From Pseudoalteromonas haloplanktis ATCC 14393 (GTDB taxonomy: Bacteria; Pseudomonadota; Gammaproteobacteria; Enterobacterales; Alteromonadaceae), in assembly GCF_000238355.1 (NCBI RefSeq), contig NZ_AHCA01000006.1, positions 1 through 64,000 of the forward strand: DNA of 64,000 nucleotides, given 5' to 3'. Positions 54,676 through 63,809 of this stretch are shown here, in pieces; positions within the stretch are counted from its first letter, which is position 1, and each line of letters begins with the position of its first letter. Made by a program: the position numbers and the translations under genes. The notes below the pieces were generated by a model. It was not told the DNA's origin and did not search any database. It saw only the letters and a program-made list of their open reading frames with translations.

Positions 54676-55024
54676 TGCAAAATCCTTTTTATTGAAGCTC
54701 CATTATTTTTTAAACTAAGTTCACATTTCAGGTAATTGCAAGGTGGTATGAGCAAATATTTAAAGTGGTTATTAAATGGGGCGATTTAGCTTTAGTGCGA
54801 AAGGGGGAGCTCACCACCGTAGGGTTGTTCTTATTGTTGCGTGTAAGGCTAACTGTTTTACTCGTTAACCTGGTTAGTTATACACTCTAATGGCTATATT
54901 ATGGTAGTTACAGTGCTAGCCTATTTGGCCTGTGACCTAATACATAATAAAAACAGCTGTTTGGGTTGCTATTCCAGGTTTTAAATCGGGTATAACGTAT
55001 AAAACAATTTTTACTGAGGTTTCT
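54676..55024. other. Intergenic region, promoters only
   Basis: The left 100 bp resemble the region upstream of the intact chitin-binding gene (shared TTGAAG, CTCCATTA-like and GCAAGGTGG blocks). The right part is AT-rich and probably contains the acpH promoter. No gene was seen. Confidence 0.4.
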
Positions 55025-55612
55025 TTGAATTATTTAGCGCATCTTTATTTAGCACAACCAACGGCTGATTCGCATTTTGGCAATCTGCTTGGTGATTTTG
55101 GTGGTCAACGGCAGCTTATACAGATACCTGACACTGTTAAAAATGCACTTGATAACCATTATTTAGTTGATAAATTCACTGATACTCACCCTCTAGTTAA
55201 AGAAGCTAAGCAGTATTTTTCCTCTAAACGTAAACGCTTTGCAGGCGTTGCAATTGATGTGATGTTTGATCACTTCTTGATCCAGCATTGGCAACGCTTT
55301 AACGAGCAGCCCTTAAGTGAGTTCAAGAAAAGCAGTTTCGCTCTTTTGGGTAAGCGTATACCAATTATGCCAGTACGAATGCAGCGCGTGGTAACTAGCA
55401 TGACAAGAAACGACTGGTTTAAAGAATATGAAACGATCTCAGGGGTGGGGCTGGCGCTTGATAATATTGCTGCGCGAATTCGTTTTGCGAATACGTTTAC
55501 TGGTGCAGCAGAAGATATAGCACGCTATTACAGTGAGTTAGATGAAATTTTCTTGGCGTTTTTCCCTGCATTGATCGAGCATGTAAATTATCATGCGCTT
55601 GAAAGTAGTTAA
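55025..55612 (+). CDS. acpH: Acyl carrier protein phosphodiesterase (AcpH)
   Basis: AcpH removes the 4'-phosphopantetheine arm from holo-ACP. The 195-aa protein begins MNYLAHLYLAQPTADSHFGN and contains the conserved GNLLGDF, DKFTDTHP and FDHFLIQHW segments with HD-like metal-binding histidines. It starts at TTG, preceded by GAGG at 5 nt. It is a single cytoplasmic gene. Confidence 0.87.
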   Translation: MNYLAHLYLAQPTADSHFGNLLGDFGGQRQLIQIPDTVKNALDNHYLVDKFTDTHPLVKEAKQYFSSKRKRFAGVAIDVMFDHFLIQHWQRFNEQPLSEFKKSSFALLGKRIPIMPVRMQRVVTSMTRNDWFKEYETISGVGLALDNIAARIRFANTFTGAAEDIARYYSELDEIFLAFFPALIEHVNYHALESS

Positions 55613-55688
55613 AATAGCGCGGTATAAATTTTTTGTAGGTCAAGCGTTAGCCTGAAAATGACGCGACTATTAGTGACGAAAGCCTGAC

Positions 55689-55997
55689 TCAATCATCAGG
55701 CCCTTTGAGGGTAAACACTAAATGTTTACGCATATCTTTTAAAATCACGCCTTTTTTCAGCATCGCGCCACTTAAGCGCTTTTGCCATTTTAATAACTCA
55801 GGCTCTGAGGCTGCCAGCGCTTGTTCATTCTCAAACTGAAAGCACATTAGCAAAGACCCTGGAAATAAGTGGTATTCAACATCAAACCAGCATTGCAGCA
55901 TACCAGGGAGTTCATTACGACCTTGTTCTTCAATGGTATCAGCAACATTTAGCACAAGTGCTTGTTGCTTTATTTGCACGGCAGAGAGTTTTTTCAT
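55689..55997 (-). CDS. Conserved-looking hypothetical protein (102 aa)
   Basis: This small soluble protein has no signal peptide or membrane helix. The sequence (NELPGMLQCWFDVEYHLFPGSLLMCFQF) suggests an alpha/beta fold. I recognise no family. The start is followed by a lysine-rich codon pair, and the ribosome site upstream is weak. Composition is coding-like, so I keep it. Confidence 0.55.
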   Translation of the reverse strand: MKKLSAVQIKQQALVLNVADTIEEQGRNELPGMLQCWFDVEYHLFPGSLLMCFQFENEQALAASEPELLKWQKRLSGAMLKKGVILKDMRKHLVFTLKGPDD

Positions 55998-56461
55998 TGT
56001 GGTGATCCAAGTTAGAGGCTAAAAAGATAGCCATAAAAACCGATTATAACCGAGCTTATCATTTGCCAACAACCTTAAGCAGATTTAAGTTAGGCACCAG
56101 TTTAAAGCAGTTAACGATGAGTATGGCCATGATATTGGTGATGAACTGATACAAACTAACAGGCTTTATCGAGTTTAATTTTATTTGTTCATTAATTTCA
56201 CCTGATCCGTTTTGTAAAGTTGTCACTGGCTTTGTAATTATGCCCTAGTCGTTGTGTAATTTATTATTACCGCTAGCCTTGTATAGTTAATTTCTACACT
56301 TTATAATTTTTTATTCTATTTAAAATCAATATGTTACTCTTATTTTTGGGTGTGTGTTAGAGAACGTATCCTATTTGGTATGGAGTTTGAATCTTTATAC
56401 AAAACAGTCGCTTTATTTAGCGTTTTGTTTTATCAAATTCATACTAAACGAGGAGATAATG
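55998..56461. other. Intergenic region with a GGDEF relic
   Basis: Apart from the relic at 56089-56178 the region is AT-rich and probably carries the sodC promoter. Nothing else stands out. Confidence 0.5.
56089..56178 (+). pseudogene. Relic of a GGDEF (diguanylate cyclase) gene
   Basis: A frame bounded by TAA codons encodes FKAVNDEYGHDIGDELIQTN, which matches the DxDxFKxxND-x-YGHxxGDxxL segment of GGDEF domains. Neither the N-terminal strand nor the GGDEF loop remains, and there is no start codon. It is a fragment left by deletion of a cyclase gene. Confidence 0.7.
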
Positions 56462-57031
56462 ATGAATAGCTTGCAGTTTAATTCACCAGTGAAAAAAAGT
56501 GTGGCACGTATTTCAAAACCTGCTTGTGCCGTATTATTTGCCAGTATATTCCTGCAAAATACCGCTTTGGCGAACATTAACGTTGAAATGCATCAGGTAA
56601 TAAAGTCTGGACAGGGGCAGTTACTGGGTACTATCACACTCTCAGAAAATGACCACGGTGTTGTGTTAACTCCTGACTTAAAAGGATTAACTCCTGGCCA
56701 ACACGGGTTCCATATTCATCAATTTGCGAGCTGTGAGCCTAAAGTTAAAGAGGGGAAAGTTGTACCTGCGGGAGCCGCTGGTGGCCATTTTGATCCAAAG
56801 GCAACTGAACATCATGATTCCCCTTGGGGAGATGGGCACTTAGGTGATTTACCTGCATTGTATGTTAATGAACAAGGCGAAGCTAAGTCTCCTGTACTGG
56901 CGCCAAGGATCACTCTTGATGAACTTAAACAACATGCAATCATGGTTCATGAAGGTAACGACAACTACGCGGATAAGCCAAAACCACTCGGTGGTGGCGG
57001 AGGTCGTATTGCATGTGGTGTTATTAAATAG
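56462..57031 (+). CDS. sodC: Periplasmic Cu/Zn superoxide dismutase
   Basis: SodC converts superoxide to oxygen and hydrogen peroxide in the periplasm. The 189-aa protein has a long signal peptide (about 1-38) and the metal ligands HGFHIHQ, AGGHFDP, HHDSPWGDGHLGDLP and HAIMVHEG. The disulfide cysteines FASCEP and IACGVI are also present. ATG 56462 has GGAG at 6 nt; the ATG just before it is closer than usual. ChaB follows 16 bp downstream, and both probably belong to one stress operon. Confidence 0.93.
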   Translation: MNSLQFNSPVKKSVARISKPACAVLFASIFLQNTALANINVEMHQVIKSGQGQLLGTITLSENDHGVVLTPDLKGLTPGQHGFHIHQFASCEPKVKEGKVVPAGAAGGHFDPKATEHHDSPWGDGHLGDLPALYVNEQGEAKSPVLAPRITLDELKQHAIMVHEGNDNYADKPKPLGGGGGRIACGVIK

Positions 57032-57047
57032 ATAGGGAGAACACCAC

Positions 57048-57281
57048 ATGCAATACGATAATCGTGATGAATTACCTGATTCAGTAAAAAATAACTTACC
57101 AAAGCATGCTCAAGAGATATACCAAGAGGCTTTTAATAGTGCTTGGGATACTTATGAGGATCCAAGCGATAGAAAAGGCGATGATGACCGAGAAACAACG
57201 GCACATAAAGTAGCTTGGTCTGCAGTTAAAGGTAGTTATAGTAAAAACGACAATGGCAATTGGGTAAAATCAAATAGCTAG
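57048..57281 (+). CDS. ChaB-family protein
   Basis: This 77-aa protein of the ChaB family shows ELPDSVKNNLPKHAQEIYQE and the C-terminal AHKVAWSAVKGSYSK that define it. E. coli ChaB is linked to the cation transporter ChaA, but the family's function is unsettled. A GGGAG-type ribosome site lies 8 nt upstream. It is probably co-transcribed with sodC. Confidence 0.88.
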   Translation: MQYDNRDELPDSVKNNLPKHAQEIYQEAFNSAWDTYEDPSDRKGDDDRETTAHKVAWSAVKGSYSKNDNGNWVKSNS

Positions 57282-57348
57282 CGATTGGTGAACAGTTGAG
57301 CAAAAGCTTTGCCATTAAAGGTGAGTAAAACCTAAGTAATTTAAAATA

Positions 57349-57377
57349 GCTTCTACAATACTGTAGCGGCTTTTTTA
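57349..57377 (+). terminator. Probable terminator of sodC-chaB
   Basis: CTACA and TGTAG with outer AGC/GCT pairs are followed by six T. The stem is imperfect. Confidence 0.5.
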
Positions 57378-57530
57378 TGTCTATGTGAAACACATGAGTT
57401 CGATATTATGTAAAGTGGAAAGACGTTAGTTTAGCGTTATAAACAGTAATAAGTTATCGATTATCGGTAATTTTAGTTGTTTTTTAATTTTTTCAGTGCC
57501 ATAGTAAATTCTTTACTAGGGGAGCTTAAA

Positions 57531-58385
57531 ATGAAACATAGGTTACTAACTGTTGCTACGGTAGTGTTAGTTGTGCTGCAAACTGCATGTACGACAATCT
57601 CAGTTAATGAGTCACACTTTTTGAATCCGGATCAAAAGATACAGGTTAAAGAACTCAATAAAATAGAACCAACAGCTACAACAGAAAACATAACCATTAA
57701 TGGGTTTGACGATGTGACGTTGAGTGGCACCTTGATAAAGGTTGATAATGCGCAAGCAACGGTCATTTATTTTGGTGGTAATCAATTTCGTGTAAGCGTT
57801 GCTGGAGGTGAACCCGCACAGCAAATATTGCCAATGAATGTAAATATTTTAATGGTTGATCATCGAGGTTACGGTAATAGTGAAGGCACGCCAACAGTTG
57901 AAAACTTAAAGCGCGATGCATTGTCTGTTTATGATTATGCCGCCAACCTTGTTGACCTTGAGAATGCCCCTATTATTTTGCATGGGCACTCTTTAGGCAG
58001 TGTCATTGCAGGGTACGTCGCAAGCGAGCGATCTGCGGATGCGTTAGTACTTGAAGGCAGTATTACCAATGTGCAGCAAATGACATCACAACGTATCCCT
58101 TGGTTTGTAAAGCCGTTTGTAGAGCTTCATTTTAGCGATGAACTCGCTAGGGTTGATAATTTAAAAGTCGTGGAATCATTTACAGCCCCGCTTTTAATAA
58201 TTACTGGTGAAAATGATACTCAAACACCACCTGTATTAGCTGAAACTTTATATCAACATGCACTTTCAAAGCAAAAGCAATTATATATTGTAAAAGGCAA
58301 GCACCATGGTAATGCATTAACTGGTGATAAGTTACAGCTACATTATCAGCGATTAGTAAAGCAGTTGAACGAAAAGAAATCTTAA
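57531..58385 (+). CDS. Alpha/beta-hydrolase lipoprotein
   Basis: This 284-aa protein has a type II signal peptide (lipobox LQTAC, Cys 20) and an alpha/beta-hydrolase fold. The elements seen are VDHRGYGNSEG (strand-helix after beta 4), the nucleophile elbow GHSLG (152-156), an acid in ITGENDTQTP and a C-terminal His in KGKHHGNAL. All triad candidates are present, so it is probably an active esterase or peptidase at the envelope. GGGGAG lies before ATG 57531. It is followed after 1 bp by the DUF2975 gene. Confidence 0.83.
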   Translation: MKHRLLTVATVVLVVLQTACTTISVNESHFLNPDQKIQVKELNKIEPTATTENITINGFDDVTLSGTLIKVDNAQATVIYFGGNQFRVSVAGGEPAQQILPMNVNILMVDHRGYGNSEGTPTVENLKRDALSVYDYAANLVDLENAPIILHGHSLGSVIAGYVASERSADALVLEGSITNVQQMTSQRIPWFVKPFVELHFSDELARVDNLKVVESFTAPLLIITGENDTQTPPVLAETLYQHALSKQKQLYIVKGKHHGNALTGDKLQLHYQRLVKQLNEKKS

Positions 58386-58386
58386 A

Positions 58387-58944
58387 ATGAAAAAAATAAT
58401 AATGATGAGTAACGTAATACTAACGTTACTTTTTTTGACCCTAGCTACTTTATTAATAACTGCCCTTGTAGTGTTTCTTAATGGCAGTGATGTTTTAAAT
58501 TTTACTCAAGCTAACGGTACCCGCTTGTGGATAGGGCTTGAAGTTACTGGTTCTTGGAAAAGTACCGCAAATACATTATCGGCAAATAGTTTTAATACAA
58601 TGACTTGGTTGGCATTACCGCAAATGCTGCCATACATCATTATAAATCTGATTTTAATTCGCTTATTCATGCTTTACCGTCAAGGGTTGTTTTTTAATTT
58701 AAAGAATATTCAATGCTTTAAATGGCTTGGTGGCTTGTTAATACTACAATTTTTGTTTGTTGCTTTTTATCCCGCGTTGTTAGTCACACTGCTAAATATG
58801 TTCACAGGTAGTGATCTCAAACGAGCTGTAATGATTCAAGACACTGACATTATAAGCTTTATAGTTGGCCTCATTATTTATGTTATTGCATGGATAATGA
58901 AACAGGCACAACAGCTGCAACAAGAACAAGAGTTAGTAATTTAA
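58387..58944 (+). CDS. DUF2975-family membrane protein
   Basis: This 185-aa protein has four hydrophobic helices (VILTLLFLTLATLLITALVV, MLPYIIINLILIRLFMLY, LLILQFLFVAFYPALLV and ISFIVGLIIYVIAWI). The middle RLFMLYRQGLFFNLKNIQCFKWLG matches the DUF2975 pattern. Its stop overlaps the start of a small XRE regulator gene as TAATG. DUF2975 membrane proteins are very often encoded with such regulators, but their function is unknown. Confidence 0.8.
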   Translation: MKKIIMMSNVILTLLFLTLATLLITALVVFLNGSDVLNFTQANGTRLWIGLEVTGSWKSTANTLSANSFNTMTWLALPQMLPYIIINLILIRLFMLYRQGLFFNLKNIQCFKWLGGLLILQFLFVAFYPALLVTLLNMFTGSDLKRAVMIQDTDIISFIVGLIIYVIAWIMKQAQQLQQEQELVI

Positions 58945-59168
58945 TGGCAATAATAATCGATTTAGATGTGATGCTTGCAAAGCGTAAAATGAAGTCGGCA
59001 GAGCTTGCTGAAGCCATTGGCATTACTCCGCAAAATTTGTCCGTATTAAAAGCAGGGAGAGCAAAGGCTGTTCGATTTACGACGCTTGATGCTATTTGCA
59101 AACACTTAGAGTGTCAACCGGGCGATATCTTACGTTTTGAATCTGATGTAGACAAAGACGACCGCTGA
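58944..59168 (+). CDS. Small XRE/YozG-type HTH regulator
   Basis: This 74-aa protein is nearly all helix-turn-helix: DLDVMLAKRKMKSAELAEAI, then GITPQNLSVLKAGRAKAVRF and CKHLECQPGDIL. It matches the short Cro/C1-type regulators paired with DUF2975 proteins. ATG 58944 overlaps the preceding stop, so the pair is translationally coupled. It probably regulates its own operon together with the membrane protein. Confidence 0.87.
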   Translation: MAIIIDLDVMLAKRKMKSAELAEAIGITPQNLSVLKAGRAKAVRFTTLDAICKHLECQPGDILRFESDVDKDDR

Positions 59169-59239
59169 CGAGTAAATATTAAAGCACTCTTACGTTCTAT
59201 TTTAGTAATTCAACAGGCGCTATTTATGTACTTGATAAG

Positions 59240-61324
59240 CTATTCTTCATGAGAGATCTCAAGTGACAGAATATCTGCCTGGCTTACCTTTTTTGATAAA
59301 ACATAATAGCTGTCGCTAACAGCCTGTAGCTGGTCACAAATTTGCTCGCATAGTGTAGCTAACTCGTGTTGAGGCTTTACGTCTTCACTTTTATAGCCGT
59401 AAAACCCAAGTTGATATTTGTTGCTCTTAAAGCTGCGATAGTAAATACCGTCTTTGCTAGGAAATGCTCGTAGCTTTGCCTTTGCTACTGTAACTAATTT
59501 TGTTTTGGTACTAATATTTTCAATTGTATTGTTGGAAGCTGAGATTAACTGCTGCTGTTCATTTTTAAATAATTGGCGAGCATTTAGCTGTTCATGCAAT
59601 GGTTGCTTTTGTGTTGTGGATAGGTTGTATGTGTAAAGCCAATCTCCCTGAGCTGATTTATCAACATATATAAATGTATCATCGTTTTCTAGCGCTATGA
59701 GTGGAATACCGAGTAGGTTATCTACCCATTTTATATTTACATTATTACCTAATAGGCTAATAACAAAAGGGCGATTGTTAAGTGCGCTTATAAGGTGTGT
59801 GTTATTTAGCCAAACAGGAGGCGCTAGTGCGAGCTCTTGTGCGTGATTGTCAAAAATAATAGATTCATTATTTGAATCAAGCTCTTTTAAAAATAATTGC
59901 GGGATACCGTTTTTACTGGAAATATAGGTAACCATTTGTTCATTTGGTGATACAGCAGCGCTAGTATCTACATTATTTGAATCTGAAATTGTTTTTATAT
60001 TTGAAACATCAGTTCTATTTGCAAGGTATAAGTCTTCATCAGTACGCCTTTCTAGAAAGTACAGTTTTCCTGCAACTGCTTGGATATATTGCAGAAAATG
60101 ATAATTGTTGTATGAAATAGGTTGCCAGTCACCGCTAACATGAAGTTTAGACAAGTCTTTTCCATTACTGAGTAAGAGTGATTGTTGGTCTTGCTGCCAA
60201 GTTAAAAAGTACCAATTATGGTCAAGCGCTTTTATCATCTCAAATTGTGTTGTTTTAATATCAAAAGTTTTAACCACAGAGATTGAATCTGCATTAAAGC
60301 CAATGACAGCAAGTTTATTTTGTTGTGGTGATAAACTAATTTTATACGGTTTAAACGTATCATTTGGAGTGAGAAGTTTGCGCACCTCACCTGAAATAAG
60401 GTTGTGCTGGTAAAGCGTTACATTGCGGCTATGCTCAGAGGCGTTTATGTTTGCGAGGTAAAATAGTTGCTGTTTTTTATCTATAAAAAATGGGCTATTC
60501 CAACTAATGTCACTACGCCTAATAAGTTGTGTTTGTTGTGTAGATTGTAAGCCGTCATCTAATAATATTTGTCCAAATTCAATACCGCTATCGTGTGATG
60601 CTGAATAGACTAATGAGTTGGCGTTACGCCATGCGAGGTATGTGTAGTTTTGTGCTTCTTTCGTAATTTTCCATGTTTTTTTACGCTTTAAATCCTTAAT
60701 GTAAATATGCTTATCTGTGCCTTGGTGTGACTCACTTCTTATAATTGCCATGTGATCATGATTTGGGCTAACGCGCATGTAATGCTCAATTGCTTTACTT
60801 GCGGTAATTGGCTTTAGATTATTTACAGTCTGTTGTGATGCTGGAGTGTTTTGCCAAATAGCCCAAGTAATGACTAAAAAAATAAAGGTACAAAGAACGG
60901 TGACATAGCGAGCTATTTTATGGTTGTTCACTTTAGGTTTTGTGTAAATTTTGGCGTCGGCTGGGCTACTTAGTGATGAAATTATTGCTTGCAAGCTATA
61001 ACCACGTTTAGGGTGTGTTTTTATTAACTTTTTATCGTCATCACACAATGCTTTTCGTAGCAGTGCTATATTGCGCCTTACCGAGTTCGGGCTGTAAATT
61101 GAGTGGGGCCAAACTTGTTTGAATAGCTCTTCGGCGGAGATAATGCTGTTTGCGTGTTCGCACAATACAATAAGCATTGTCATTACTTTAGGTTCGAGCA
61201 GCTGTGTACGTCCATGCACAGAGACCTCCCCGGACGTTGGGTTTACACGTGCCTCGTTAATATAGAATACATTAGAGAATAACGGGGTATTTAAGTATTT
61301 ATCTATCTGATTGTTATTATTAAT
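59240..61324 (-). CDS. CadC-like membrane transcriptional regulator (non-canonical start likely)
   Basis: This is a ToxR/CadC-type one-component regulator. It has an N-terminal OmpR-like winged helix, one transmembrane helix (YVTVLCTFIFLVITWAIW) and a large periplasmic TolB-like beta-propeller. The first canonical start, GTG at 61219 (659 aa), would cut off the first strands of the DNA-binding domain. Homology-like sequence (NVFYINEARVNPTSGEVSV) continues upstream in frame for 35 codons with no ATG, GTG or TTG. An ATT at 61322-61324, with AAGG 9 nt upstream, or the adjacent ATA may be the start. The target may be the divergent hydrolase gene. Confidence 0.75.
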   Translation of the reverse strand: MNNNNQIDKYLNTPLFSNVFYINEARVNPTSGEVSVHGRTQLLEPKVMTMLIVLCEHANSIISAEELFKQVWPHSIYSPNSVRRNIALLRKALCDDDKKLIKTHPKRGYSLQAIISSLSSPADAKIYTKPKVNNHKIARYVTVLCTFIFLVITWAIWQNTPASQQTVNNLKPITASKAIEHYMRVSPNHDHMAIIRSESHQGTDKHIYIKDLKRKKTWKITKEAQNYTYLAWRNANSLVYSASHDSGIEFGQILLDDGLQSTQQTQLIRRSDISWNSPFFIDKKQQLFYLANINASEHSRNVTLYQHNLISGEVRKLLTPNDTFKPYKISLSPQQNKLAVIGFNADSISVVKTFDIKTTQFEMIKALDHNWYFLTWQQDQQSLLLSNGKDLSKLHVSGDWQPISYNNYHFLQYIQAVAGKLYFLERRTDEDLYLANRTDVSNIKTISDSNNVDTSAAVSPNEQMVTYISSKNGIPQLFLKELDSNNESIIFDNHAQELALAPPVWLNNTHLISALNNRPFVISLLGNNVNIKWVDNLLGIPLIALENDDTFIYVDKSAQGDWLYTYNLSTTQKQPLHEQLNARQLFKNEQQQLISASNNTIENISTKTKLVTVAKAKLRAFPSKDGIYYRSFKSNKYQLGFYGYKSEDVKPQHELATLCEQICDQLQAVSDSYYVLSKKVSQADILSLEISHEE

Positions 61325-61460
61325 TATTTTTTGCCTTAATGTTTTCTTAAGTGTTTTTTAAGCACAAATTCATCGCTTATCTGTGAATTAGACGCTATCA
61401 AAGTCAGCCAGCTAATTCTGTTTTATGATAAACAAATAATGAAAAAAGGAACACGTTAAT

Positions 61461-62897
61461 ATGCGACTGATGCAAATAATATTACTTCTGGTATTAGCAT
61501 ACTCTGTTGCTGCAAAGCAGCCTGATGAATCTCAATTAGATACTTCAATCGTAGTTGAAGAGTTCTTAACTGTATTTAACAGCCATGATGTTGAGACTAT
61601 CACTAAATATGTTGATGATCACTTTGCACAGCAAAGCCTTAATCGTTGGCAGGGGACAGGCCGTGAACGTTATATAGGTTACATAACGAGTATGGCTAAT
61701 TTACACAAGCAGTTGAATCTAAAAAGCATAACGAAAAACTTACAAAACCAAATACTGCGGGTGACAAGTCATGTTGATTCTAACACGACAGGACTTAGTT
61801 ATGATTCAGTCATTTTATTTGATCAACAGCATAAGATAACTAATTGGTATCTATCGCTGAATGAAACATTTGAACTAGATGATGAAAATATAACTGAATT
61901 AAAAGTCACTCAAGCGATTCAAAACTTAACAGAAAAGCTTGCTAAAAATGGGGTTTTTTCGGGTACGGTGTTATTTGCAAAAGCTGATAAGGTTTTATTT
62001 ACAAAAGCCTATGGTTTGGCATCAAGACGTTATGACATAAAAAATAACCTTACGACTAAGTTTCAAATTGGCTCTATGAATAAGATGTTCACTAGTGTGG
62101 GGGTTATGCAATTGATTGAGGCTAATAAACTCTCGCTTGATGATAAGCTTACTCAATACATGGATAGAGATTATTTTGGAGTGGGCGATTTTGATGCTAT
62201 CACCATAGAGCAATTATTAACGCATACCTCAGGCTTAGGTGACATTGCCGGTTTTGAAGCTAAGCAATCACATATTCGTTCATTGCAAGATTCACTGCCC
62301 TTATATAAAAATATCCCATTAAATTTTAAGCCTGGTAGTCAGTGGCAATACAGCAGTACCGGCATGCGCATGCTGGGCCATGTTATTGAGTCTGTTGCAA
62401 AGCAAGATTACTACGCTTTTATTCAACAGCATATTTATCAAAAAGCGGGTATGACTGATAGTGGGAGTTTTGATTTAGATGTGCCCATTAAAAATACGGC
62501 AAGGAATTATTGGTATTCGTTTGAAACCGGCGCCATTACCGAGAATTTGATGAAGCAAGCAGTCAAAGGCGGCCCTGCTGGTGGCGGGTACTCAACTGTT
62601 GGTGATTTACATAGATTTGCGCTTTCATTAATTAATCATCAGTTGTTAAGTGCTGAGTTAACTGCTCAAGCTACATCAGCAAAACCAGAGCTACATTCAC
62701 CTAATTATGGCTATGGCTTTTCGGTCAGAGGCGATGAAGGTAATCAAATTATAGGGCATAATGGCGCTCATTTAGGTATGAGTGCACAGCTTAATATTTA
62801 TCGTGATAAGGGCTATATACTTGCCGTGTTGGGCAATAGTAGTGATGCGGCTGAGCCGATAGTGTTTGCAGCTAATAGTTTAGTGAAACGGCTTTAG
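61461..62897 (+). CDS. Exported serine beta-lactamase-like hydrolase with N-terminal NTF2-like domain
   Basis: This 478-aa protein has a signal peptide (to about residue 19) and an NTF2/SnoaL-like domain (about 28-140). A class C beta-lactamase/DD-peptidase fold follows (about 150-478). The SxxK motif is SMNK (about 204), the YxN-like motif is YSS (about 297) and a C-terminal HNGAHLG replaces KTG. The HxG variant is usual in esterases and D-aminopeptidases rather than true beta-lactamases. It is divergent from the CadC-like gene, which may control it. Confidence 0.83.
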   Translation: MRLMQIILLLVLAYSVAAKQPDESQLDTSIVVEEFLTVFNSHDVETITKYVDDHFAQQSLNRWQGTGRERYIGYITSMANLHKQLNLKSITKNLQNQILRVTSHVDSNTTGLSYDSVILFDQQHKITNWYLSLNETFELDDENITELKVTQAIQNLTEKLAKNGVFSGTVLFAKADKVLFTKAYGLASRRYDIKNNLTTKFQIGSMNKMFTSVGVMQLIEANKLSLDDKLTQYMDRDYFGVGDFDAITIEQLLTHTSGLGDIAGFEAKQSHIRSLQDSLPLYKNIPLNFKPGSQWQYSSTGMRMLGHVIESVAKQDYYAFIQQHIYQKAGMTDSGSFDLDVPIKNTARNYWYSFETGAITENLMKQAVKGGPAGGGYSTVGDLHRFALSLINHQLLSAELTAQATSAKPELHSPNYGYGFSVRGDEGNQIIGHNGAHLGMSAQLNIYRDKGYILAVLGNSSDAAEPIVFAANSLVKRL

Positions 62898-62980
62898 AGT
62901 GCGTTGTTTTTAAAATCAAACAGCGAACGGTATCTTTATCAATATGCTAATAACTTAATGCTAGTGTAAGGTTGCCCTGT

Positions 62981-63008
62981 AAGTGATAACCCTGCTGAGT
63001 TATCACTT
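62981..63008. terminator. Hairpin between convergent genes
   Basis: AAGTGATAAC, CCTGCTGA, GTTATCACTT: a perfect 10-bp stem between the hydrolase and the DUF454-ExbD gene. It is a likely bidirectional terminator, with weak T-tracts. Confidence 0.55.
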
Positions 63009-63011
63009 AAC

Positions 63012-63797
63012 TTACTTTTTGTTTTCTTCGGTAATAAAGCTCATGCTGTTAATTCCAGCCTGTTGCACTTGCTCCATTAAAAAAACTACATTTTGATATT
63101 CAGTGGTTTTATCGCCACGGATATGCAAAATAGGCTGTGGTTTGATAGCTGCTTGTTCAGTTAAACGTTGAATTAGCTGCTCTTTGGTCATTGCTTGAGC
63201 AGCTATTTTCTTTGCATCATACACTTCTGGCTGTGGAGCTTGTGCTGCAACTAATTCAATCGCAATGACCGTTGGCTGTTGCATCGGCGTTGACTTAACG
63301 GAGCTGCTCGCTTTAAAAAATATAATCCATGCCAATACAAAGTGACACAACAAGGCTAACAGCACACCTTGTGTCAGTTTGAAATAGCGTTTATGTGTTT
63401 GTTGGTCAAGCACACTCGGTTTTGAGAAAAGGTAATTAACAACGAGTGAAAATAATAACAAGCAAAAAACAGTTAACCACAGTGAATGACTTGTAACCCA
63501 AATAATGACCAAGCTAATAAGCATGCCAAAAGTAGCAAAATGCTTAGCTTTCATGGGGATAACTCGTCTTGTTTGCCAATTAGATAAAGTTTTACCAAAC
63601 CTAGGATGGGAAAGTAGCCAATTCGCGAGTTTGTCGTTTGATCGAGTAAAGCAGGCAAGGGCTAAAATCAAAAATACGGTAGTCGGCATCACTGGCAGCA
63701 GCATGCCTATTATAGCTAAGGCTACACATAGGCAGCCTACTATAAAATAAATTAGCTTCTTAATTGGCAAAGTTTGCTTAAGCGCCGCATTTAACAT
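63012..63797 (-). CDS. DUF454 (YbaN)-ExbD-like fusion protein
   Basis: This 261-aa fusion has an N-terminal DUF454 domain (about 15-125) with GMLLPVMPTTVFLILALACF and the motif SHPRFGKTLSNWQ, as in inner-membrane YbaN. After another transmembrane helix (about 148-165) comes an ExbD/TolR-like periplasmic domain, with ILHIRGDKTTEYQNVVFLMEQ and then AGINSMSFITEE. ExbD normally works with TonB and ExbB in energy transduction. Fusing it to DUF454 is unusual, and no exbB or tonB is visible. It follows a heme-oxygenase-like gene by 12 bp, suggesting a heme-iron operon. Confidence 0.78.
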   Translation of the reverse strand: MLNAALKQTLPIKKLIYFIVGCLCVALAIIGMLLPVMPTTVFLILALACFTRSNDKLANWLLSHPRFGKTLSNWQTRRVIPMKAKHFATFGMLISLVIIWVTSHSLWLTVFCLLLFSLVVNYLFSKPSVLDQQTHKRYFKLTQGVLLALLCHFVLAWIIFFKASSSVKSTPMQQPTVIAIELVAAQAPQPEVYDAKKIAAQAMTKEQLIQRLTEQAAIKPQPILHIRGDKTTEYQNVVFLMEQVQQAGINSMSFITEENKK

Positions 63798-63809
63798 TTA
63801 TAACAGCAA

